DNA from: Deltaproteobacteria bacterium
GTDB taxonomy: Bacteria; Myxococcota; Myxococcia; Myxococcales; Myxococcaceae
Assembly (NCBI GenBank): GCA_016875515.1
Contig: VGRA01000047.1
Span: forward strand, 1 to 11,018
Direction: 5' to 3'
Length of the DNA: 11,018 nucleotides
Shown here: positions 5,347-11,018 of the stretch, piece by piece
Layout: the number at the start of each line of letters is the position of its first letter
How positions within the stretch are numbered: the stretch's first letter is position 1
Made by a program: the position numbers and the translations under genes
The notes under the pieces: generated by a model
The model's database searches: none
What the model was told of the DNA's origin: nothing
Seen by the model: only the letters and a program-made list of their open reading frames with translations

Positions 5347-6928
5347 TCAGGGAAACCGCGCGCAGCGCCCGCCCACGTCCCGCCGGGCGTAGGAGCCGAA
5401 CGCCAGGTCGTCCCACGGCGGGCCTAAGATGGTTCCCGGGGCCAGGTACGCGCCGCCCTTGAGAACGCCGTAAAGCAGGGTGTTGGGCAGCACCACCGGG
5501 TCCGTGGCAGGGCCGGTGGGCGGCAGCTGGGTGCCCACCCCGTCCAGCACCACTCGTACACGTTGCCCACCATGTCCGAGTGGCCCCAGCGCGCGCTGCC
5601 GGTGGGCCGCGAGCCCACCGCGGACACCCCCAGGGAGCTCACCACCGCCCTGCTCGTCATGGGGGTGGTGTCGTTGCCCCAGGGCAGGGAGCGCTGCTCG
5701 GTGCCGCCGTGCGCGGCGAAGGCCCGCTCCACCTCGGTGGGCAGGAAGCCGCCGTCTCAGCTGCAGAAGGCATACAGGGCGTACCAGGACAGGTGGTTCT
5801 GCGGCAGGCGCTCGCTGCCGCCAGCCTGGGCAGACCTGGTGCCCGTCCCGTTGGCCTGCGTGGACAGCCAGTAGGTCCAGTCTGCCGGGGAGGCATAGGA
5901 CGGCATGAAGTTGCCCCAAATCCAGCCCGACTCGCCGGTGAGCCCCTGCCCGCCGGCCAGGTGCGCGTGCTTGCCGGAGAAGAGGGCCGGCCGCCACCCG
6001 GCGTTCCACGCGGCCACGAACTTGCGGAACCGGCCCACCGTCACCTCGTCCTTGTCCAGCCGGAAGGCGGACACCGTGGTGGGCGAGCCCGAGTCGAACG
6101 TGACCGAGCCCCGCAGGTACCGGAAGAAGAGCTGCCCTCCCGGGACGAACAAGCTCGCCCCGCAGGAGTCGTTCTGGTTGGGACCGCAGTCGTTGATGCC
6201 CGCCTGGACGGACGTCCCGGCAGGCGGGGCACACGAGGTGCAGTTCGCCGTCAGCTGCGCGAACTCGCAATTCTGTCCCACGTAACCGGACGGGCAGGCG
6301 AAGGAGTACCTCCCCACGGTCGGCTCTCAGCAGGTGGCGCCGTTCTGGCACGGGTTGGCCGCGCACTCGACGACGTCGATCTCGCAGGGCGAGCCGGTGG
6401 TGCCCGCCTGGTACTGGCACATGAAGCCGTTGGAGGCCGGGACGTCCACGCAGGTGCTGTAGTTCTTGCACTGCCTGTTGTTGTTGTTCACCCCGCAGCC
6501 GCCCGCGCCACCGAGCGTGCAGGTGTAGCCGTTACCGGAGGCCATGCAGGTGCCGCCGAAGGTGCACGGGTTGGGGAAGCAGGGGTTGACCGCCGTGGCG
6601 CAGGTGGCGCCCGAGAAGCCGGCGGCGCAGGTGCAGGTGAAGGCGTTGATGCCGTCCGTGCATGTCCCGCCGTTGAGGCAGGGGTTCGGCGCGCAGTCGT
6701 CCACGTTCACGCTGCACGCCGCCCGCTGAAGCCCACCGCGCACGCGCAGGTGAAGGTGCTGCCGGAAACCGTGCAGGTCCCGCCATTCAGGCACGGGTTC
6801 GTCGTGCAGGGGGGCATGCCCGGCGTGGTGTTGGTGTTCGGGTTCGGGTTGTTGGAACCCGAGGTCCCTCCGCCGCAGCCAGCGATCAGGGCGACCAGGG
6901 CAATTGCAGACACCGACAGGCGCATCAT
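5347..6928 (-). pseudogene. Broken EGF-repeat/SUMF1 (FGE-sulfatase domain) lipoprotein gene
   Basis: Read through its lesions, this gene would encode 527 residues. Residues 1-18 are a lipoprotein signal (lipobox IAGC, lipidated C18), with GGAG upstream of the ATG at 6928. Ser/Asn/Thr/Pro-rich sequence leads into about four EGF-like units (roughly 43-225) with repeated NPCxNGGTC and GFSGxxC motifs. From about 264 to the end is a SUMF1 domain: DKDEVTVGRF, then DGGFLPTEVE, GNVYEW, LKGGAY and a terminal GGRCARF. Four lesions break it: a one-base deletion near 6722-6724, TGA at 6327-6329 (codon 201), TGA at 5757-5759 (codon 391), and a one-base deletion near 5550. Every fragment still reads as well-conserved coding DNA, so decay is recent or some lesions are sequencing errors. 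Such proteins are usually surface or periplasmic; whether the domain generated formylglycine, bound ligand or did something else is unknown. Confidence 0.87.
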
Positions 6929-6992
6929 CAGGAAACTCCGGGTGCGAAGCAGGGAGAGGCGCGGCTTCCGCCGGGCCGCGTGAGGGACCTCA

Positions 6993-7023
6993 TACCGGGC
7001 CACCACCGGGTCGACACCCGGTA
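6993..7023. terminator. Overlapping inverted repeats between manC and the lipoprotein gene
   Basis: ACCGGGT (7005-7011) and ACCCGGT (7016-7022) form a perfect seven-base-pair stem with a four-base loop, 15 bases beyond the manC stop on the minus strand. A second upstream element, TACCGGG (6993-6999), can pair instead with CCCGGTA (7017-7023). The two hairpins share the right arm and so exclude each other. A terminator for manC is the simplest reading. An operator or attenuator for the lipoprotein gene, which starts at 6928, is also possible. No U-run is present. Confidence 0.4.
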
Positions 7024-7037
7024 CAGATCACCCAGAC

Positions 7038-8105
7038 CTACAGAAAGCGCTCCAGCTTCCGCGCCTTGAGCGCCTCCACCGCCTTGCGGACGTCCTGGCA
7101 CTTCTCCCGCGGCACCACCAGCACCGCGTCCCCGGCGTCCACCACCACCACGTCCTTCATCCCCACCACCGCCACGGGGCGGCCGGCGGCCACCACCACG
7201 CTGCCCTCGCACTCCAGGGCCAGCGCCCCCTTCCCCGTCACCACGTTGCCCGCCCCGTCCAGCGGCCGCACCTCCAGCAGCGCCGCGAAGCTCCCCACGT
7301 CCGACCAGCCGAAGTCCCCCGGCACCACCGCCACGTTGGAGGCCTTCTCCATCACCCCGTAGTCAATGGACTGGGACGGCATCTTCGGGAATTGCTGCGC
7401 GAGCACCTTGGCGTACCCTTTCGTCCCCACCGCCAGCCGCACCGGCGCCAGCGCCCGGGACAGCTCCGGCATGTGGCGCGCAAGTGCGTCCAACATGACG
7501 TCCGCCCGGAAGACGAAGATGCCGCCGTTCCACAGGTAGTCCCCGGACTGCAGGTACAGCTTCGCTACCTCCAGCGCCGGCTTCTCCACGAAGGCCGCCA
7601 CCTCCCGCGCGGGCCCCTTCCCCAGGGGAACGCCCACCCGGATGTAGCCGTAGCCCGTCTCCGGGCGCGTGGGCCGGATGCCCACCGTGACGATGTGCCC
7701 CCCGAGCGCCACCTCCGCCGCCTGCCCCAGCACCTCGCGGAAGCCGGCCGGGTGGGAGATGTGGTGGTCGGACGGCAGCACCACCATGACCGCCTCGGGG
7801 TCCGCTGCGTGGACGTGGGCCGCCGCCAGCGCAATGGCCGGCGCAGTGTTGCGTGCCTCGGGCTCCACCAGCACGTGCGCCGGGGACATCCCCTTCACGT
7901 GCCGGCGCACCAGCGGCGCGTGCGCCTTGCCGCACACCACCCACGTCTCCGCCGGACGGCACAGCCCCTTCAGCCGCGCCGCCGTCTCCGTGATGAGCGG
8001 CCGCTCGGTGCCGAGCGCGAGGAACTGCTTTGGCAACTTCTTGCGGGACAGCGGCCAGAAACGGGTGCCGGAGCCACCGGCGATGATGACGGCGTGCAGG
8101 CGCAT
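7038..8105 (-). CDS. manC: Mannose-1-phosphate guanylyltransferase (GDP-mannose pyrophosphorylase)
   Basis: This 355-residue cytoplasmic enzyme makes GDP-mannose from GTP and mannose-1-phosphate. The nucleotidyltransferase signature GGSGTRFWPLSRKKLPKQFL (10-29) supplies the triphosphate loop and K26. EPEARNTAPA (81-90) and the metal-binding PSDH (111-114) follow. GYGYI (151-155), FVEKP (172-176) and WNGGIFVF (192-199) form the sugar-phosphate site. DYGVMEK (248-254) and GWSDVGS (266-272) complete the family pattern. The length matches the single-domain type; the extra isomerase domain of bifunctional ManC/AlgA enzymes is absent. The ATG at 8105 lies 13 bases after the Nudix stop, so it is probably cotranscribed with uppP and nudL. 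The mutase encoded further downstream makes its substrate. Use in O-antigen, exopolysaccharide or glycolipid synthesis is inferred from this setting. Confidence 0.93.
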   Translation of the reverse strand: MRLHAVIIAGGSGTRFWPLSRKKLPKQFLALGTERPLITETAARLKGLCRPAETWVVCGKAHAPLVRRHVKGMSPAHVLVEPEARNTAPAIALAAAHVHAADPEAVMVVLPSDHHISHPAGFREVLGQAAEVALGGHIVTVGIRPTRPETGYGYIRVGVPLGKGPAREVAAFVEKPALEVAKLYLQSGDYLWNGGIFVFRADVMLDALARHMPELSRALAPVRLAVGTKGYAKVLAQQFPKMPSQSIDYGVMEKASNVAVVPGDFGWSDVGSFAALLEVRPLDGAGNVVTGKGALALECEGSVVVAAGRPVAVVGMKDVVVVDAGDAVLVVPREKCQDVRKAVEALKARKLERFL

Positions 8106-8118
8106 GGTGCGCGCCTGA

Positions 8119-8736
8119 CTACCACGCCCGCCGCTGGAGTGCCTCGAACGCCGGCAGCCCGGCGGACAGGTCGAACAGGTTGCGCAGCATCCGCGCCGTG
8201 GCCCCCCAGATGACGTGCCCCCCCACGTCCAGGTAGTCCACCTCCACCGCCCGCCCCAGCTGCGGCACATCGTGCAGCTCCGTCCGCCGCCGCGTGGGGT
8301 CCGCCAGCACCCGCACCGGCACCTTCAGCACCTCCGCCACCTCCTCCGCTTTGGGCCGGAGCGTGACACCGCCCGCCACCACCCCGAGGAACGGCCGCAC
8401 CCGGTAGCCCGTGGGCGTGGGCAGCTCGTCCAGCCCCCCCAGCACCTCCACGGCGGACGCGGGCAGCCCCAGCTCCTCCTCCGCCTCGCGCAGCGCGGTG
8501 TGCAGCGGGGAGGGGTCCGCCGCGTCCCGCCCGCCGCCGGGGAACGAAATCTGCCCCGGGTGAGCACGCAGGTGCAGCGGCCGCCGCGTGAACAGGAAGT
8601 GCGGCTCGCCCGCCTCCTCCACGAGCGGCATCAGCACCGCGGACTCCTTGAGCGTGAAGCCCGGCAGGTGGACCGCGCGCGGGACGTGGCGCCCCAACCG
8701 CTCGCGCCAGTCGGACGCCAGCGCTGCCAGCGTCAC
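8119..8736 (-). CDS. Nudix hydrolase, CoA-diphosphatase (NudL/YeaB) type
   Basis: This 205-residue Nudix hydrolase most resembles the NudL group, which splits CoA and acyl-CoA to phosphopantetheine and 3',5'-ADP. The group's own motif is clear: LFTRRPLHLRAHPGQISFPG (48-67), matching the LLTxRSxxLRxHxGQxxFPGG pattern. The Nudix box follows, with GG at 68-69 and REAEEELGL at 83-91. E86 and E87 are the expected metal ligands, and the usual early Glu is replaced in a DAADPS stretch as in NudL. The start GTG at 8736 has GGGGA upstream and overlaps the uppP stop in GTGA, so the two genes are translationally coupled. This start gives a normal family length; the open frame further upstream is a shadow of uppP. 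Substrate assignment rests on motif alone. Confidence 0.85.
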   Translation of the reverse strand: MTLAALASDWRERLGRHVPRAVHLPGFTLKESAVLMPLVEEAGEPHFLFTRRPLHLRAHPGQISFPGGGRDAADPSPLHTALREAEEELGLPASAVEVLGGLDELPTPTGYRVRPFLGVVAGGVTLRPKAEEVAEVLKVPVRVLADPTRRRTELHDVPQLGRAVEVDYLDVGGHVIWGATARMLRNLFDLSAGLPAFEALQRRAW

Positions 8737-9632
8737 GGCGTCCCCCGGAGCCCCGGCGGCACGGCGGGCACCGTGCCCAGCATCCCCGGCGGCACGTTCT
8801 CCAGGCCGGTGGAGGGCTTCAGCACCCCGGCCCCGAGCAGGGCAAAGAGCAGTCCGCCCAGCGCCACCCGGTAGGCGATGAACACCCCCGTCGTCCGCGT
8901 GCGCAGGTACCGCAGCAGCCCCGCAATGGCACCGAGCCCCGACCCGAACGCAACGGCCGTCCCCACCGCCAGCGCCAGGAGCGACGGCCGCTCGGTGGCC
9001 TCGAGCAGGTGCTTCAGCTCGAACAGCCCCGCCAGCGCGGTGGCCGGGATGGACAGCAAGAAGGAGAAGCGCGCCGCGTCCTCCCGCTTGAAGCCCCGCC
9101 ACAGCGCCCCCGTCAGCGTGGTGCCGGAGCGGCTCGCCCCGGGCAGCAGCGCCACCGCCTGGAAGACGCCCACCACCAGTGCGTCTGCCAGCGTCATCTC
9201 CTGCACCGTGCGCGCGTGCGAGGCCCGCCTCTCAACCCACCAGAGCAGCAGCGCCAGCAGCACCAGGCTGGCTGCAATGACGTACAACGACCGGAAGTGG
9301 GTCTCAACCGCCTTCTTGAGCAGCAGCCCGAGCACGCCAATCGGAAACGTCCCCAGGAGCACCCCCCACCCCAGCCGCGCCCCGGGCGTGGCCAGCGGCT
9401 GGCGCGCGCGCAGCCCGGCGAGCACCGCGCCGGACAGGGACAGCAGGTCCTTCCAGAAGTAGAGGATGACCGCCGCGGTGGTCCCCAGCTGGATGACCGC
9501 CGAGTAGGCCGCCCCCGGGTCCGGCCAGCCGAACAACTCCGGCACCAGCCGAAGGTGAGCGGTGGAACTGACGGGGAGGAATTCCGTCAGCCCCTGGACG
9601 AGTCCGAGGACGGTGGCTTGGAGCAGGCCCAT
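8733..9632 (-). CDS. uppP: Undecaprenyl-diphosphatase UppP (BacA family)
   Basis: This 299-residue integral membrane enzyme removes one phosphate from undecaprenyl pyrophosphate, recycling the lipid carrier for peptidoglycan and surface polysaccharides. The first signature, QGLTEFLPVSSTAHL (13-27), carries E17, S22 and H26. The second, LLPGASRSGTT (162-172), carries R168. These match the catalytic E21, H30 and R174 of E. coli UppP. Many hydrophobic segments fill the rest. It is about 25 residues longer than the E. coli protein; the extra is a Pro/Gly-rich C-terminus from about 273, close to the overlap with nudL. The ATG at 9632 has an AGGGCGGG ribosome-binding site. It is the first gene of the minus-strand block. 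Overproduction of family members gives bacitracin resistance, but here the context suggests housekeeping glycan supply. Confidence 0.93.
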   Translation of the reverse strand: MGLLQATVLGLVQGLTEFLPVSSTAHLRLVPELFGWPDPGAAYSAVIQLGTTAAVILYFWKDLLSLSGAVLAGLRARQPLATPGARLGWGVLLGTFPIGVLGLLLKKAVETHFRSLYVIAASLVLLALLLWWVERRASHARTVQEMTLADALVVGVFQAVALLPGASRSGTTLTGALWRGFKREDAARFSFLLSIPATALAGLFELKHLLEATERPSLLALAVGTAVAFGSGLGAIAGLLRYLRTRTTGVFIAYRVALGGLLFALLGAGVLKPSTGLENVPPGMLGTVPAVPPGLRGTP

Positions 9633-9688
9633 GCCCGCCCTGCCTTAAGCCCCGCGCCGGGGCCGCGGCAAGGTAGAAGGCGCGCGCC
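9633..9688. promoter_or_regulatory. Divergent promoter region, uppP and thioesterase
   Basis: These 56 bases separate the uppP start from the thioesterase start and must contain, or abut, both promoters. On the minus strand TTGCCG (9666-9671) is spaced 17 bases from TTAAGG (9643-9648), a poor sigma-70 match. CCCCG and CGGGG around 9650-9661 could form a small hairpin. The thioesterase has AGAAGG at 9675-9680 as its ribosome-binding site. Myxobacterial promoters often diverge from the consensus, so the boxes are tentative. Confidence 0.3.
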
Positions 9689-10204
9689 ATGCTGCTCAGC
9701 TACCTCACCCGCATCTCCCTCACCGCCGCCCGATCCTCGCTTGCCCCCCGCACGGGCGTGCTGGAGGAACTGCGGCTGTCCATGCGCGTGTGGCCCACGG
9801 ACCTGGACACCTATGGCCACGTCAACAACGGCGTCTACCTGACGCTCATGGACCACGGGCGGCTGCAGCACTGGGTCCGCACCGGGCTGTTCGGCCAGTC
9901 CCTCAAGCGGCGGTGGATACCCGTGCTGGGCGCCAGCACGGTGCGCTACCACCGCGAGCTGAAGCTGCTGCAGCGCTTCGAGCTCGTGACGGCCCTCCGC
10001 CACTGGGACGACAAGTGGTTCTTCTTCGAGCAGCGCTTCGAGCGGGGCGGCCACGTCCACGCGGTGGGATACGTCATGGGGGTGGTCAAGCACGGCCGCA
10101 CCACCATCTCACCGGGCCAGATGCTCGCCACCGTGGGCCACGACGCACCGCCGCCGCCTCCGCCTCCGGCGCTCGAGGCCTGGCAGGAGAGCCTTTCGGG
10201 GTGA
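9689..10204 (+). CDS. Hotdog-fold acyl-CoA thioesterase-like protein (4HBT/THEM6 type)
   Basis: This 171-residue protein has the hotdog thioesterase pattern. The segment WPTDLDTYGHVNNGVYL (35-51) contains D40, equivalent to the catalytic Asp17 of Pseudomonas 4-hydroxybenzoyl-CoA thioesterase, and the HVNN that follows it. Later come VRYHRELKLLQRFEL (85-99) and WFFFEQRF (110-117), the typical central strands. The pattern TDLDxxxHxNNxxYL and RxGL is close to the THEM6-like branch, whose substrates are poorly known. A basic, amphipathic N-terminus (1-22) could associate with membranes. The tail contains a run of seven prolines (154-160). The ATG at 9689 has AGAAGG eight bases upstream. The OmpA-domain gene begins 23 bases after its stop, so the two probably share an operon. 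Hydrolysis of a fatty or aromatic acyl-CoA is likely, but the substrate is unknown. Confidence 0.82.
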   Translation: MLLSYLTRISLTAARSSLAPRTGVLEELRLSMRVWPTDLDTYGHVNNGVYLTLMDHGRLQHWVRTGLFGQSLKRRWIPVLGASTVRYHRELKLLQRFELVTALRHWDDKWFFFEQRFERGGHVHAVGYVMGVVKHGRTTISPGQMLATVGHDAPPPPPPPALEAWQESLSG

Positions 10205-10227
10205 ATGTGGTAGAAGCCCGGCCCGTC

Positions 10228-11018
10228 ATGGCTCTCATGCTCCGCGCCCCGCTCCTCTCCGCCGCCCTCCTGCTCTCCACACCCGGCTTCGCCGGCCCCG
10301 CCGCGCCAGACGACCTGCCCGAGGACCTGCTGGAGGGGGCGAAGGAGCACCCGGCCATCCGCAACTACCCGGGCTGCTGGGTGACGCAGCAGAAGGAGCG
10401 GGAATTCGAGGAGCTCGACTTCCCGGTGGGCGTGCGCAACGACGAGACCGTCACCCGCAAGGTGTCCGGCGCCCTCTTCGCGCAGAAGGTGTACTTCCCG
10501 CAGAAGGTGACCTGCACTCAAGTGCTCGGCAACTACGAGGCCGCCTTCCAGAAGGCCGGCATGGTGGTGCGCCGCGGCGAGTCCAACGTGGACCAGCCGC
10601 TGCTCTCGGACGGCTGCAAGTGGGTGTCCGCAGAGGGCAAGGAGAAGGGCTCGGACCGCCCGCTGTTCGCGGTGCAGAACTGCTGCCACTCTCCCGAGTA
10701 CGCCTACGGCGCGCTCACCGTGGTGACGGCCCAGGCCATGCAGCAGAAGGTGGAGGTGGACGCGGACGGCATTGAGCAGGAGCTCGAGTCCGCCGGCCGC
10801 ATCTCCCTTTACGGCATCAACTTCGCCACCGGGAAGGCGGACATCACCCCGGACTCGGCCAAGGCGCTCTCGGACATTGCCACCGTCATGAAGGGCCGCC
10901 CGGGCTGGAAGCTGCGCGTGGAGGGCCACACCGACGACGTGGGCCAGGCGGCGGCCAACCTGGAGCTGTCGAAGAGGCGCGCCGCGGCGGTGAAGGACTG
11001 GCTGGTGAAGAAGCACGG
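10228..11018 (+). CDS. OmpA-family envelope protein with DUF4892-like N-terminal domain (partial)
   Basis: The gene runs off the right edge; 263 complete codons are visible. Residues 1-23 form a signal peptide (LLSAALLLSTPGFAG). Residues about 35-175 contain HPAIRNYPGC, a central VSGALFAQKVYFP and NYEAAFQKAGMVV. This order resembles DUF4892, often placed before OmpA domains; I hold this only moderately. The OmpA/MotB domain starts near 190 with ISLYGINFATGKADI. Its peptidoglycan-binding residues are present: D236 in VEGHTDDVG and R251 in LSKRRA, with the same spacing as D271/R286 of E. coli OmpA. It should tether the outer membrane or periplasm to the wall. Five cysteines (C50, C96, C130, C152, C153) lie in the N-terminal domain and suggest disulphides. 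The start could equally be ATG 10237, which gives a tidier signal peptide; neither has a strong ribosome-binding site. Confidence 0.85.
   Translation, partial: MALMLRAPLLSAALLLSTPGFAGPAAPDDLPEDLLEGAKEHPAIRNYPGCWVTQQKEREFEELDFPVGVRNDETVTRKVSGALFAQKVYFPQKVTCTQVLGNYEAAFQKAGMVVRRGESNVDQPLLSDGCKWVSAEGKEKGSDRPLFAVQNCCHSPEYAYGALTVVTAQAMQQKVEVDADGIEQELESAGRISLYGINFATGKADITPDSAKALSDIATVMKGRPGWKLRVEGHTDDVGQAAANLELSKRRAAAVKDWLVKKH

Noticed and set aside
3823..5427. A 534-codon open frame on the plus strand, antisense to the mutase gene
   Set aside because: It is a high-GC shadow: its composition is dominated by His, Arg, Val, Leu and Ala, with no recognisable domain, while the minus strand has every mutase active-site motif.
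5347..6928. Selenocysteine or UGA-as-tryptophan recoding to explain the two internal TGA codons
   Set aside because: Other genes here, including tonB, the ROK kinase and uppP, end in TGA, so a changed code is unlikely. I see no SECIS-like hairpin directly after either TGA, and the two frameshifts would remain unexplained.
5347..6928. Phase variation by slippage in G runs
   Set aside because: The affected runs are only two to four bases long, far too short for frequent slippage, and the two TGA stops would still block expression.
5580..6983. A 467-codon open frame on the plus strand across the broken lipoprotein gene
   Set aside because: It is unbroken where the sense gene is broken, but its sequence is low-complexity Gly/Ala/Arg/Val with no domain. 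The minus strand shows lipobox, EGF and SUMF1 motifs, so this is a shadow.
9946..11016. A 356-codon open frame on the minus strand opposite the thioesterase and OmpA-domain genes
   Set aside because: It has shadow composition (His, Leu, Arg, Val, Gly), while the plus strand holds a signal peptide and an OmpA peptidoglycan-binding motif.

Overview
The window is very GC-rich DNA, with G or C at most third codon positions. Gene content and protein style point to a myxobacterium (Myxococcota, probably Myxococcaceae or Archangiaceae): a Ton motor, an EGF-plus-SUMF1 lipoprotein, an OmpA-type lipoprotein-like envelope protein and sugar-nucleotide genes. This assignment is an inference from sequence character, not from a database match.

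Layout. Bases 1-471 hold a rearranged left end. The first 242 bases repeat 409-650 with one mismatch, so the 5' end of exbB (60 codons) appears twice. The first copy is fused in frame to the last 45 residues of a beta-sandwich, carbohydrate-binding-like protein. The intact plus-strand operon exbB-exbD-tonB (472-2402) follows and encodes a complete inner-membrane energy transducer for TonB-dependent outer-membrane transporters. It meets a minus-strand block tail to tail at a hairpin whose two arms contain both stop codons.

From 9632 down to 2415 everything is on the minus strand. In transcription order it reads uppP, nudL-type Nudix, manC, a broken EGF/SUMF1 lipoprotein gene, an algC-type phosphomannomutase/phosphoglucomutase, a ROK sugar kinase and a small unknown membrane protein. 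Five of the seven act on sugar phosphates, nucleotide sugars or pyrophosphate-containing carriers. The ROK kinase supplies hexose-6-phosphate, the mutase converts 6-phosphate to 1-phosphate, ManC makes GDP-mannose, and UppP recycles the undecaprenyl carrier used to build surface glycans. The set looks like a precursor-supply cluster for cell-envelope polysaccharide. The lipoprotein gene inside it carries four separate lesions (two in-frame TGA codons and two one-base deletions), while every neighbour is intact.

From 9689 to the right edge, transcription is again plus-strand: a hotdog-fold thioesterase of the THEM6/4HBT type, then a secreted OmpA-domain protein that runs off the window. A 56-bp gap at 9633-9688 must hold both divergent promoters.

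I found no RNA genes, CRISPR array, insertion sequence, phage gene or clear defence system. The unusual items are the left-end duplication with its chimeric ORF, the multiply broken lipoprotein gene, and the unknown membrane protein next to the ROK kinase.
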